Of a DNA stretch of 64,000 nt, positions 1 through 8,302 are shown piece after piece. The position numbers and the translations under genes were made by a program. The stretch is from positions 7,685 through 71,684 of the forward strand of contig CAZILB010000002.1 in the NCBI GenBank assembly GCA_964539925.1, in the 5' to 3' direction. This DNA comes from DP-20 sp964539925. Its GTDB lineage: Bacteria; Desulfobacterota; Binatia; UBA9968. The notes below the pieces were generated by a model that saw only the letters and a program-made list of their open reading frames with translations, was not told where the DNA came from and did no database searches. Every line of letters starts with the position of its first letter. Position 1 is the stretch's first letter.

Positions 1-880
1 TCTGTTCAAAGACTTTCGCGCCGGAGCTGTTGAGAATCAGCTCGACATACGGCCCCTGCAACTGTTCGCTCGGCCGTACGCGCGCATCCTGAATATATTC
101 GCCGGTCATCAGCGTGCGCGACTCCACGACGTAGGGAATCCTTTCTCCGGGAAATCCCCCCACGCCTCTGCCGGCTTGACCGTAGAGAATCTGGCGCCCC
201 GGAGGCGGGCCGGTCTTGAGAGCCTGTTCCGCATCAACGCCGTCGTCCACCAGCTTGAATTCGAGCAACGCGGTCTTGCCGATGATATCCTTGGCCCGCT
301 GCGGATCTTGAATGCCTGGAAGCTGGACGAGAATATCGTGCTGGCCGTGGCGCTGAATAATCGGTTCGCTGACGCCGAATTGATCGATGCGGTTACGGAT
401 CGTTTCCAGAGACTGGTCCACCGTATAATCGCGCAAAGAGCGGAATTCCTCTTTGCTGAGCGTCAGAAAGAAATCCGTCCCTCCCTCGACCGTCTGGGGC
501 GTCTTGGCCTCCACCAGATTGCCGAAATCGCTTTTGAGAATTCCCCGCGCCCGCTCCGCCTGGTCCCCCGGCGCCTTCACCTGCAATAACGTCCCCTCGA
601 TACGCTCGACCGCGACACGGGCCAGGCCCCGCTCGCGCATCGTGGTAGCCAGCTCGCCGCGAATCCGCTCAATATGGTTTTCGATCGCGGTATCGACTTT
701 GACCTCGAGCACCAGATGGCTACCGCCCTGAAGATCCAGGCCTAGATGAATTTTCTCCGTCGGCAAAAATGTTCCCCACCAACTCGGCAATGAGGGGACA
801 AATGTGGGCACCACGAAAAACACGGCGAGAAAAGTGGCGATGCCGAACAAGGTGACTCGCGTAAGCACGGCCCGGCGCAT
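1..880 (-). CDS. secD: Protein translocase subunit SecD (partial, C-terminus beyond window)
   Basis: SecD is an inner-membrane RND-family subunit that, with SecF and YajC, helps the SecYEG channel pull proteins out into the periplasm using the proton gradient. The first 293 residues are visible. They start MRRAVLTR, have one N-terminal membrane segment at about residues 8-28, then the conserved DLQGG motif that opens the first periplasmic domain, followed by a long soluble region typical of the P1 domain. The stop codon and the multi-spanning C-terminal half lie beyond base 1. It sits 4 bases after yajC and downstream of tgt, the usual tgt-yajC-secD order. Identification is firm; only the end is missing. 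Confidence 0.95.
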   Translation of the reverse strand, partial: MRRAVLTRVTLFGIATFLAVFFVVPTFVPSLPSWWGTFLPTEKIHLGLDLQGGSHLVLEVKVDTAIENHIERIRGELATTMRERGLARVAVERIEGTLLQVKAPGDQAERARGILKSDFGNLVEAKTPQTVEGGTDFFLTLSKEEFRSLRDYTVDQSLETIRNRIDQFGVSEPIIQRHGQHDILVQLPGIQDPQRAKDIIGKTALLEFKLVDDGVDAEQALKTGPPPGRQILYGQAGRGVGGFPGERIPYVVESRTLMTGEYIQDARVRPSEQLQGPYVELILNSSGAKVFEQ

Positions 881-884
881 GGGC

Positions 885-1220
885 TTAGTCCTTTCCTTCT
901 TTGGCTGGTGTTTTCTCGGGAGTGATGACGGCGGAAATTTGCGGTCGGTGAACGCGGATTCGGACGTTCGGCGCAATCTCCAAAGTCACCACAGTTTCTT
1001 TTAAATCCACTATTTTACCGTAAATTCCACCGGAGGTCATGACCTCGTCGTTCCTTTTCAGCTTCGCGAGCAGCTCTTGATGCTGCTTGACCTTTCTTTG
1101 CTGCGGCCGGATCACCATGAAATACATGATGACGAAGATCAGAATAAACGGGAATATCGTCACCAGCGGTCCAGGCCCGGTCGCCCCCGGCGCCGCCTGG
1201 GCGAACGCAATATCGATCAT
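885..1220 (-). CDS. yajC: Preprotein translocase subunit YajC
   Basis: YajC is a small single-span inner-membrane protein that binds SecDF. The 111-residue product begins MIDIAFAQAA, has one hydrophobic helix at about residues 17-37 followed by the family hallmark RPQQRK, and a cytoplasmic YajC domain containing NDEVMTSGGIYG. The start at 1220 is chosen because a perfect AGGAGGA-type ribosome site lies directly upstream; the reading frame stays open further upstream but inside tgt. It lies between tgt and secD and is probably co-transcribed with both. Confidence 0.95.
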   Translation of the reverse strand: MIDIAFAQAAPGATGPGPLVTIFPFILIFVIMYFMVIRPQQRKVKQHQELLAKLKRNDEVMTSGGIYGKIVDLKETVVTLEIAPNVRIRVHRPQISAVITPEKTPAKEGKD

Positions 1221-1242
1221 GAATCCTCCTAAGTCTGTGACC

Positions 1243-2352
1243 TCACGGAGAGGCCTCAAGCCCGCTCGTATCCGGCCAGAGTTCGGACCGACCGGTGCGA
1301 ATCGCTTCCCGACACTTATCCATGAGCCGGTGGTAAAAGTAAAGATTGTGCAGGCTGTTGAGCTGCGACGCCAGGATTTCACCGGCCAGATAGAGATGGC
1401 GTAAATAGGCTCGGGAAAAATTCCGGCAGCCGTAGCAAGCGCAATTTTCATCCAGCGGCCTGGTGTCGGCGGCGAATTCGGCGCGTTTGATGTTCACCTT
1501 GCCGCGCCAGGTAAACAAGGTGCCGTTGCGCGCATTGCGGGTCGGGATGACGCAATCGAACATATCGAAGCCGGCGCGTGCCGCCTTGACGATGTCCTGC
1601 GGCCGCCCCACGCCCATCAGGTAACGAAGCCGATCCGACGGCAGCAAACCGGCGGTGAAAAGCGCCATACGGTGCAGCGCTTCTTCGCCTTCGCCCACGC
1701 CCAATCCACCCACGGCGAACCCGTCAAACGGCATCGGGATCATTTCGACGGCGCACCAGCGGCGCAGATCTTCGAACAGACCGCCCTGGAGGATACCAAA
1801 CATGAGTTGATCGGATTTCCGGCGCGCCCTCAAGCAACGCTCCGCCCAGCGCACGGTTCGCTCCGTCGAGGCCCTCACATAATCGCGCGCCGCGTCGTGC
1901 GGCACACATTCGTCGAGCACCATCGCGACATCGCTGCCCAAAGCCTCCTGGATGGCCACCGCCAATTCCGGCGTGAGCTGATGGTAAGAGCCGTCCAAGT
2001 GGGATTGAAAGCGTGCCCCCTCCTCCGAAATCTTGCGCCTGGCTGCCAAACTGAAGATCTGATAACCGCCGCTGTCGGTCAAGATCGGCCCGTCCCAAGC
2101 CATGAACCGATGTAAACCGCCGAGCTCGCGAATCAACTCATGACCCGGCCGCAGGAACAAATGATAGGTATTGGCGAGCAGAATCTGGCAGCCGAGATCT
2201 TTCAAATCCCGTGGCAGCATCGCCTTGACCGTCGCCTGTGTTCCCACAGGCATAAAACAGGGCGTTTCGATGGCGCCATGCGCGGTCGTCAGGCGACCGA
2301 GACGCGCATGGCTGCTAGAATCTTTCTTCACAACAGTGAAACAATCCCTCAT
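1243..2352 (-). CDS. tgt: tRNA-guanine transglycosylase (queuine tRNA-ribosyltransferase)
   Basis: Tgt swaps guanine-34 for preQ1 in tRNAs with GUN anticodons during queuosine synthesis. The 369-residue protein has the expected length. The substrate-binding DSGGYQ motif has Asp93, the nucleophile is Asp266 in FDCVIPTRNARNG, and the zinc site is Cys304, Cys306, Cys309 and His335. The ATG at 2352 is preferred; an in-frame TTG at 2427 would add 25 residues unlike the family's N-terminus. It is the first gene of tgt-yajC-secD. The tRNA-Asn at 5298-5373 has a GUU anticodon and would be a substrate. Confidence 0.95.
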   Translation of the reverse strand: MRDCFTVVKKDSSSHARLGRLTTAHGAIETPCFMPVGTQATVKAMLPRDLKDLGCQILLANTYHLFLRPGHELIRELGGLHRFMAWDGPILTDSGGYQIFSLAARRKISEEGARFQSHLDGSYHQLTPELAVAIQEALGSDVAMVLDECVPHDAARDYVRASTERTVRWAERCLRARRKSDQLMFGILQGGLFEDLRRWCAVEMIPMPFDGFAVGGLGVGEGEEALHRMALFTAGLLPSDRLRYLMGVGRPQDIVKAARAGFDMFDCVIPTRNARNGTLFTWRGKVNIKRAEFAADTRPLDENCACYGCRNFSRAYLRHLYLAGEILASQLNSLHNLYFYHRLMDKCREAIRTGRSELWPDTSGLEASP

Positions 2353-2423
2353 GGCTGGATTGAGAAGATGGGAACCGCGCGGGACACCTGGTCCCGGCCG
2401 ACGGACGGTTGAATCAAAAACGC

Positions 2424-2972
2424 TCAATCGCCGATCGCGTACTCTCTATCCTTTAGAATGACTATGCCCGACACCGGCATGCGCTTGCGCATGGAATTGA
2501 CCGTATGACAACCCCTGTCGGCGAGCTGGCCGACTTTTAAAACCTGCTCCAGCGGCGCGGTGCTCTTAATCGTAAACACGTAGCTCAGCCCCTGGGCCCC
2601 ATCGGCAAAATTTCTAAGCGGAAATTTGCCGCTTAAGTCGTAGGTCATGCGCAGATCCATCTCGAGATCATCGATCGTCACTTGCGCCTTGGCGGCAAAA
2701 CGCTTCAACTGGCTGAACATGCAAAAGCCTATGGATGCAATAAAATATTGCAGCGGCGACGGCCCTTTTCCGGCCTGCTTTTTAAAGTTTTCGTCGTCAC
2801 AGTAGACCCTGCAATCTGCGGGTTGTTCGAGCTTGACCAGCGCTTCGTTGAGGCGAACAACGGCGCGCTGCTGCAAGAGATAACCATCCCCGCCTTCGGA
2901 TGGCCGCTCCCGCGCTTCTTCATAGACAACCCGAAGTTTTCCGAGATCTATGGTTCCCGGAACCGTGCACAT
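2424..2972 (-). CDS. OsmC family peroxiredoxin-like protein
   Basis: OsmC/Ohr proteins reduce organic hydroperoxides with a pair of cysteines. This 182-residue protein shows the family layout: a GKGPSPLQYF stretch, then Cys84 in IGFCMFSQ and Cys155 in DRGCHTVNSM, spaced as the peroxidatic and resolving cysteines. The start ATG lies 3 bases after the stop of the molybdenum hydroxylase gene, so the two are probably translated from one message. OsmC proteins are often found beside molybdenum hydroxylases in environmental genomes, possibly guarding against peroxide made by the enzyme; that role is inference. The exact substrate cannot be told. Confidence 0.85.
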   Translation of the reverse strand: MCTVPGTIDLGKLRVVYEEARERPSEGGDGYLLQQRAVVRLNEALVKLEQPADCRVYCDDENFKKQAGKGPSPLQYFIASIGFCMFSQLKRFAAKAQVTIDDLEMDLRMTYDLSGKFPLRNFADGAQGLSYVFTIKSTAPLEQVLKVGQLADRGCHTVNSMRKRMPVSGIVILKDREYAIGD

Positions 2973-2975
2973 GCG

Positions 2976-5201
2976 TCACTTGGCGCCGTGCAGCGCTTGG
3001 TAAATTTTTTCCGCTGTGATCGGCAGGCTCTTGATGCGCACGCCGCAGGCGTCTTCCACGGCATTGGCAATGGCCGCCGCCGTGGGTATATTGGCCGTCT
3101 CGCCGATCGGCATGCTGTTGTACGGCCCCGCGCCCTGCGGCTGCTCGGTGACCGACCCGCGAAACGACGGAATATCCTTGATGGTGGGCACCTTGTATTC
3201 CCCGAAATGCGTCGTCGCCACTTTGCCGTCGTTGACCACCACTTCTTCCATCAACGCATAGCCGATGCCGGTCATGCTGGCGCCTTCGATTTGCCCCTGA
3301 TGCATCAACGGATTGAGCACCGTCCCGGTGTTATGTGTCGAGGTGAATCTCCTGAGGTCCACACGACCGGTTTCCGGGTCGACCTCCACTTCCGCAACCT
3401 GAACACACATCGATGCCGCATGAACCTTGGAACTATCGTTAAAACTTCCCTCCACCCGGATCGGCGCGCCGCTGGCTTTGACGATCTCGCCGTACGTGAG
3501 ACGCCGCTCCATGCGCGGGTGAAGCGCCGCCCCTTTAGCAAGCGTGATCTGATCCACAGGCACGTCCATCTGTCTCGCCGCCTCCTGCTTGATCGCCTCC
3601 ACCGCCTTGCGAGCGGCCTGGTAGCCCGCGTTGCCATAAACGCGCGTCGCGCGGCTGCCACCGACGCCGGTATCTTTCACGCCGCTCTGAGTGTCCAGTT
3701 GCTGAATCTTAATCTGGCTGAGCGGAATCTTGAGCTCTTCGGCGACGATTTCGCTCAAGACCGTGTAGGTGCCCGCTCCCTGATCCGCCATGGCGGAAGA
3801 AATGGTCGCCATCCCTTTGTCATCCAGCGAGATAGCCACCGTGCCGACACCGCCGGCTGCCGTCCACTGCACCAGAGCGATACCGCGACCGACGTTTTTC
3901 GGTTTTGGTTTCAAATAACCGGAATCCTCCAGCGCCTTCTCGAGGGTCTCATGGGTTTTTATGTAGCTGTACTCTTCGCCCGTCGGATCGATATCGCCGT
4001 CGTGCATGAAGTTTCTTTTGCGCAATTCGATCGGATCCATGGTCAGTCTTTTTGCGATCAGATCCATCTGGCTTTCGTTGGCGAAAAACCCCTGGGGGTC
4101 GCCGGGCGAGCGCATATGGCCGCAGGGGATCTTGTTCGTGTAGACCATATGTTCTTCGATCAACACATGCGGAATTCTGTAGGGCCCGGCGGAAAGGTGC
4201 GGCCCGTTGAGGAAAGCGTTGGGCTTAAACGCGCCGTAGGCGCCGCTGTCGAAAATAAAATTCATGTGATGGGCCACCAATGTGCCGTCTTTCTTGACGC
4301 CGGTTTTGACATGGATAATCGAGGCGTGCCGAGGATTGCCCGCGACAAACTCCTCCTCGTAGTCCATCACCAATTTAACCGGCCGACCGGCCTTCTTGGA
4401 CAGGAGATACACCACGGCGAGATCCATGAAGTCGCCTTTGCCGCCGAAATCGCCGCCGATATAAACGGGGTTAAAGTTAAGCTTCTCTTGCGGCAGCTTG
4501 AGGGCGTTGGCGACCTGCTCGCGCACGCCGTAGGGGACCTTGCTGCAGGACCAGACTTCCGCCGAGCCGTCCGCCGCAGTGCTGACGACGCAGGAATGAG
4601 GCTCGATATAGCTTTGGTGCACCACGGGAGTTGTGAAAGTGTTTTCGACGATGATGTCCGCCTGGCGGAATCCGGCTTCGAGATCCCCTTTGCCCCAGGT
4701 GATATAGACGAAGTCGTTGGTCGGCTCCTTGAGCGGCTTGGGCAGGCCTTTGTAATTGACCACGTCGGGATGGAGCAGCTTGGCTCCCGGCTTGAGCGCC
4801 TCCACCGGATCGAACAAAGGTGCTGTTTCTTCGTACTCAACTTCGATCAAATTGACCGCCTCCTCGGCGATTTCCTCGCTTTCCGCCGCCACGGCGGCGA
4901 CTTTTTCGCTGATGAAACGGACTTCGCCGTCGGCGAGGATCGGCATGTCGTAAAGGCGCCGGCCGATCTTCAATCCCGTACAGTCCCGTCCCGTCACCAC
5001 CGCGTGGACACCGGGCAGAGCCTCCGCTTTGCTCGTGTCGATGGATTTGATCCGTCCCGACGCGATGGGGCTGCGCAAAAGTTTGCCCCATAACAGGCCT
5101 GGCAAAATTACATCCACCGCGTATTTCGCCTCGCCGCTAACCTTCAGCTCGCCTTCTACCCTCGGGGTCGGATTGCCTACAACTTGCTTCGACGATGCCA
5201 T
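2976..5201 (-). CDS. Xanthine dehydrogenase family protein, molybdopterin-binding (large) subunit
   Basis: This is the catalytic subunit of a molybdenum hydroxylase (xanthine oxidase/aldehyde oxidase/CoxL superfamily) that inserts water-derived oxygen into aldehydes or N-heterocycles. The 741-residue protein has the a/b-hammerhead domain at roughly residues 15-130, then the molybdopterin-binding region with GGDFGGKGDF, a DQGAGTY segment, and a C-terminal IGE element that carries the expected catalytic glutamate (PIGETANIPT). The CoxL active-site loop with the copper-binding cysteine is not evident, so carbon monoxide is unlikely. Start 5201 has a strong AGGAGGTC ribosome site. The usual FeS and FAD subunits are not in the window. 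Substrate unknown. Confidence 0.9.
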   Translation of the reverse strand: MASSKQVVGNPTPRVEGELKVSGEAKYAVDVILPGLLWGKLLRSPIASGRIKSIDTSKAEALPGVHAVVTGRDCTGLKIGRRLYDMPILADGEVRFISEKVAAVAAESEEIAEEAVNLIEVEYEETAPLFDPVEALKPGAKLLHPDVVNYKGLPKPLKEPTNDFVYITWGKGDLEAGFRQADIIVENTFTTPVVHQSYIEPHSCVVSTAADGSAEVWSCSKVPYGVREQVANALKLPQEKLNFNPVYIGGDFGGKGDFMDLAVVYLLSKKAGRPVKLVMDYEEEFVAGNPRHASIIHVKTGVKKDGTLVAHHMNFIFDSGAYGAFKPNAFLNGPHLSAGPYRIPHVLIEEHMVYTNKIPCGHMRSPGDPQGFFANESQMDLIAKRLTMDPIELRKRNFMHDGDIDPTGEEYSYIKTHETLEKALEDSGYLKPKPKNVGRGIALVQWTAAGGVGTVAISLDDKGMATISSAMADQGAGTYTVLSEIVAEELKIPLSQIKIQQLDTQSGVKDTGVGGSRATRVYGNAGYQAARKAVEAIKQEAARQMDVPVDQITLAKGAALHPRMERRLTYGEIVKASGAPIRVEGSFNDSSKVHAASMCVQVAEVEVDPETGRVDLRRFTSTHNTGTVLNPLMHQGQIEGASMTGIGYALMEEVVVNDGKVATTHFGEYKVPTIKDIPSFRGSVTEQPQGAGPYNSMPIGETANIPTAAAIANAVEDACGVRIKSLPITAEKIYQALHGAK

Positions 5202-5243
5202 CGGAAGACCTCCTGCCGCCCGCGTTATTAATGCTTTCTTCGG

Positions 5244-5268
5244 TTGGCTTGCATCGCTCCCAAGCCAA
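5244..5268 (-). other. Perfect 8-bp inverted repeat between tRNA-Asn and the molybdenum hydroxylase gene
   Basis: TTGGCTTG and CAAGCCAA are separated by 9 bases, so transcripts in either direction could form a stable hairpin. It lies downstream of tRNA-Asn and upstream of the hydroxylase start at 5201. No T-run follows on the minus strand, so it is not a standard intrinsic terminator. It may be a processing signal after the tRNA or part of the hydroxylase leader. Confidence 0.4.
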
Positions 5269-5297
5269 GGAGGCGTTTCGAAGCGACGCAAAAGAGC

Positions 5298-5373
5298 TGG
5301 CTCCCCGGGAGGGACTCGAACCCCCGACCAATTGGTTAACAGCCAACTGCTCTACCGACTGAGCTACCGGGGA
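5298..5373 (-). tRNA. tRNA-Asn (anticodon GTT)
   Basis: A full 76-base cloverleaf can be read on the minus strand. The acceptor stem is TCCCCGG/CCGGGGA, the D-arm begins GCTC, the anticodon loop reads CTGTTAA with anticodon GTT, and the T-loop is GTTCGAGTC. Discriminator G is followed by an encoded CCA (5298-5300). Bases 5374 and beyond are not part of the stem. Confidence 0.97.
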
Positions 5374-5425
5374 AATAATCCTGAACAGCCACCTCTTTTA
5401 ACATACGAAATTTGCGAATTCTAGT

Positions 5426-5917
5426 TTAGCAGACTCCCATTTTCCTCAATTCTTCAAACATTCTGAGATGATGGGTCGCCGGCCAGTAGACCCGGCGGCA
5501 ACCCGGACACCAAGAAAAATTCTCTTGGGTGGCGAATACGTAGGGCGGCACCTGCGATTCCACGGCTTTCTTTGCCTTGGGCTGCAGCACCTCGTTGCAG
5601 ACGACGCAGCGGGTTAAAACAGCGGCGCCAACCTTCAGCCGGCAGGCTTCGATCACCTGGCGCACTTGATCGCGATAATGATCGCTTTCGATCAAAATAT
5701 ACGGCGGCGGACGCTTCTGCTTTAGACGCTGATCGCGGGTGAGGATAAGTCGTTCGTCGGCGCGCGCCGCCTGAATCAAACCATAGCCGGTCAAATGTTC
5801 ACCGTAGATGACATCCTGTCCCATCACTCGCAACCACTTCGCTAGCCGGCCGAGCATCCGGTCGGCAGCAAATTTTGCTTCTGTCACGGCCGTTTCCGGT
5901 GATTTCCTTTTCTCCAA
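5426..5917 (-). CDS. Mut7-C family RNase-like protein with zinc ribbon
   Basis: Mut7-C (DUF82) domains are PIN-like nuclease folds named after the C-terminus of the nematode Mut-7 protein; their bacterial role is largely untested. The N-terminal part carries the family signature FAADRMLGRLAKWLR, followed by acidic residues expected for a metal-dependent nuclease (ADERLILTRDQRL). The C-terminal third has CVVCNEV and CPGCRRVYW, two CxxC pairs of a zinc ribbon. The start shown is a TTG at 5917; a GTG at 5884 is an alternative that would give a more typical, shorter N-terminus. It is divergent from the transglutaminase gene. Confidence 0.8.
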   Translation of the reverse strand: MEKRKSPETAVTEAKFAADRMLGRLAKWLRVMGQDVIYGEHLTGYGLIQAARADERLILTRDQRLKQKRPPPYILIESDHYRDQVRQVIEACRLKVGAAVLTRCVVCNEVLQPKAKKAVESQVPPYVFATQENFSWCPGCRRVYWPATHHLRMFEELRKMGVC

Positions 5918-5946
5918 TTGATCCTGGTGCCCTAACTCTTTACCAT

Positions 5947-7413
5947 ATGCTCTACCGCATGTCCGCCAAGCAATCCATTACCCTTCTCATCGTGCTTTTC
6001 TGGTGCGCGATGAATGTTCTTTTGATCAAGCGCCAGATTGACGCGCCGCCCCCCCTGGTCACGCTCAGCGGTACGGAGAAAATTACCGAGAGCCTTGAGG
6101 AATGGTGGGGCGTCTTTTTCCGCGGCGAGAAGATCGGGTATGCGTCGCAGACGATCACCCCGAGACCGGAGGGCGGCTACACACTGACCCATCGATCGCT
6201 GCTCCATCTAAATCTGCTCGGTATGGTGCAGCCGGCGATGATGCGCTTGGAAATGGAAGCCAACGAAGACTGGATTCTTGAAAAATTCGATTTTGAATTG
6301 CATTCAAACGAAATCCGCTTCGGCGCTCGCGGCGCGCGGCACGACAACCAACTCGCGATGGAAGTCGAATCCGCCGGTCACAAATCCGCTCACGCGATAA
6401 CGCTGACCCAAGCGCCCTATCTGCTTTCGGCGCTTAAACCTTACGTCGTCACCCAGCAGTTGGAAACCGGGACGAAGCTCCATTTCCCAACCTTCGACCC
6501 CTCTACGCTGTCGCAGCATGTAACCACGGTCGTCATCGAAGGCCGGGAACAAATCCGTATCGGCGGGCGCATGGAACCCGCAATCAGGCTGCGGCAAAGT
6601 TTCCGCGGCATTTCCGTGGTTTCCTGGGTGGATGGCCGCGGGCGCACGCTGAAGGAAGAGTCGGCCGCGGGTTTGTCGATGTTGCGCCAGAGCGCCGAGG
6701 AAGCGAAAGATCTTCCCTCCCGCGGCATGTCGCTCGATATGATCGCCCAAACCGCCATTCCTGTGACAGCGCCGATCGCCGACGCGGGAAGCAAACAGGA
6801 GATCCAGCTCAGACTCAGCGGCATAAACCTCGACAGCTTCCCGCTCGACGGCGGACGCCAACGGCTCAATGGCGATCGTTTGGAAATTCGCCGCGAAGAA
6901 CTGAAGAAAATCGGTGCGCAGAGCATCCCGGTCACGGACGCCCGCCTGGCGACCTATTTGCAGCCGACACCGTTTCTGCAATCCGACCACCCGAGGATTC
7001 GCACGCTCAGCGCGCAAATTTTACAAGGCGAAACCAACGCGCTAAGGGCCGCGTCAAAGATCAAAAACTGGGTCTATAGAGAAATCGCCAAGGAACCCAC
7101 GGTGAGCATCCCCAATGCCTTGGAAGTGCTCGCGACTAGAAAGGGGGACTGCAATGAACACACGGTGTTGTTCAACGCCCTGGCCCGCGCCGCGGGCATC
7201 CCCGCGAAGACGGTCGTCGGCGTGGTTTATATGCGCGAGGCGTTTTACTACCACGCGTGGTCGGAAATCTGGATCGGAAAATGGGTCTCGCTCGACCCGG
7301 TCTTGAATCAATTCCCCGCGGATGTGACCCATGTCAAATTTCTCGAAGGCGAAATCGACCGGCAGATCGATATCTTACAACTGATCGGCAATCTCAAAGT
7401 AGAAGTCCTGTAG
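5947..7413 (+). CDS. Membrane-anchored transglutaminase-like domain protein
   Basis: The 488-residue protein has one membrane anchor near the N-terminus (about residues 10-28) and a long periplasm-facing region with little recognisable similarity. The C-terminal transglutaminase-like core has a complete papain-type triad: Cys402 in KGDCNEHT, His436 in YYHAWSEIW and Asp450 in SLDPVL. Bacterial proteins of this type are mostly thought to be cysteine peptidases or cross-linking enzymes, and no substrate can be assigned. An in-frame ATG at 5959 is an alternative start. Its relation to the ABC exporter genes that follow after about 150 bp is uncertain. Confidence 0.8.
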   Translation: MLYRMSAKQSITLLIVLFWCAMNVLLIKRQIDAPPPLVTLSGTEKITESLEEWWGVFFRGEKIGYASQTITPRPEGGYTLTHRSLLHLNLLGMVQPAMMRLEMEANEDWILEKFDFELHSNEIRFGARGARHDNQLAMEVESAGHKSAHAITLTQAPYLLSALKPYVVTQQLETGTKLHFPTFDPSTLSQHVTTVVIEGREQIRIGGRMEPAIRLRQSFRGISVVSWVDGRGRTLKEESAAGLSMLRQSAEEAKDLPSRGMSLDMIAQTAIPVTAPIADAGSKQEIQLRLSGINLDSFPLDGGRQRLNGDRLEIRREELKKIGAQSIPVTDARLATYLQPTPFLQSDHPRIRTLSAQILQGETNALRAASKIKNWVYREIAKEPTVSIPNALEVLATRKGDCNEHTVLFNALARAAGIPAKTVVGVVYMREAFYYHAWSEIWIGKWVSLDPVLNQFPADVTHVKFLEGEIDRQIDILQLIGNLKVEVL

Positions 7414-7480
7414 AGCAAGGGAGCCAATTTGGATTTTCGATTTTGGAATTTGAATTCGCGGACACGGGGTCCTATCGTTG

Positions 7481-7547
7481 ATCCAAAACCTGGGGTGAGC
7501 GAAGTCGAACCATCGGCAATCCAAAACCTGTACTGAGTGAAACCGAA
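7481..7547 (+). repeat. Two imperfect direct copies of a 29-bp intergenic repeat
   Basis: Bases 7481-7509 and 7519-7547 both start ATCCAAAACCTG and end with a TGAGYGAARYCGAA motif. They match at 23 of 29 positions and are spaced 38 bases start to start. The TGAGCGAAGTCGAA core is a motif seen repeatedly between genes in many environmental genomes. They lie between the transglutaminase gene and the ABC ATPase gene. Confidence 0.6.
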
Positions 7548-7561
7548 GTATCCAAAATGGA

Positions 7562-8302
7562 ATGATTAAGCTCATCAACCTGACCAAACACTACGGCGAA
7601 CTAGCCGCCGTCGATGGACTGACCCTCGAAGTGCCGGCGGGACAGATCTTCGGTTTTCTCGGCCCCAACGGCGCCGGCAAAACCACCACCATCCGCGTCA
7701 TGATGGGCATTCTCAAGGCCACCTCGGGGCATGTTTTGCTCGACGGCCATGACATCGTCGCCGAAGCCCGGAAGGCCAAGGCCGTGGCCGGTTTCATTCC
7801 CGACCGGCCGTTTATCTATGAGAAATTAAGCGGCTACGAATTTCTGGAATTTGTCGGCAAACTCCACAGCGTAAGGCCTGCCCGGCTCACGGCACGCATC
7901 GCCGAACTGCTCGATCGTCTGGAATTAAGCCATTGGCAGAACGAGCTGGTCGAGAGCTATTCTCACGGCATGAAGCAGCGATTAGTGGTCTGTGCCGCAC
8001 TGGTACATGAACCGCGCATCCTGATCGTGGATGAGCCGATGGTTGGTATGGACCCCAAAGGAACACGCACCCTCAAAGATTTATTCACCGGTCTCGCCCG
8101 GAACGGCACCACGGTCTTTCTCTCGACCCACAGCATCAGCGTTGCCGAGGAAATCTGCCACCGCATCGGAATCATCCAGAAGGGCCGTTTGATCGCCTGC
8201 GGCGCCATGGCCGAACTTTACCGACAGGCGGTCGGCAACCATGGCAACCTGGAAAGCGTGTTCCTGGAGCTGACCCGCGAGCAGGAGCGGGAACACTTGT
8301 GA
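7562..8302 (+). CDS. ABC transporter ATP-binding protein (ABC-2 type exporter)
   Basis: This is the ATPase subunit of a two-component export system. The 246-residue protein has Walker A GPNGAGKTT (about residues 34-42), a signature reading SHGMKQR in place of LSGGQ, Walker B ILIVDEP with the catalytic Glu, and a switch His in STHSIS. The SHGMKQ-type signature is common in ABC-2 ATPases of the CcmA/NatA class. Its stop overlaps the next gene's GTG by 4 bases, a sign of translational coupling with the permease. The substrate cannot be inferred. Confidence 0.9.
   Translation: MIKLINLTKHYGELAAVDGLTLEVPAGQIFGFLGPNGAGKTTTIRVMMGILKATSGHVLLDGHDIVAEARKAKAVAGFIPDRPFIYEKLSGYEFLEFVGKLHSVRPARLTARIAELLDRLELSHWQNELVESYSHGMKQRLVVCAALVHEPRILIVDEPMVGMDPKGTRTLKDLFTGLARNGTTVFLSTHSISVAEEICHRIGIIQKGRLIACGAMAELYRQAVGNHGNLESVFLELTREQEREHL

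Noticed and set aside
2682..5093. 803-codon open frame on the plus strand
   Set aside because: It lies opposite the molybdenum hydroxylase and OsmC genes, which have clear motifs; it is a shadow frame due to codon bias.
2976..5201. CO dehydrogenase large subunit (coxL)
   Set aside because: The copper-binding active-site loop of form I CoxL is not seen, and the partner genes are missing.
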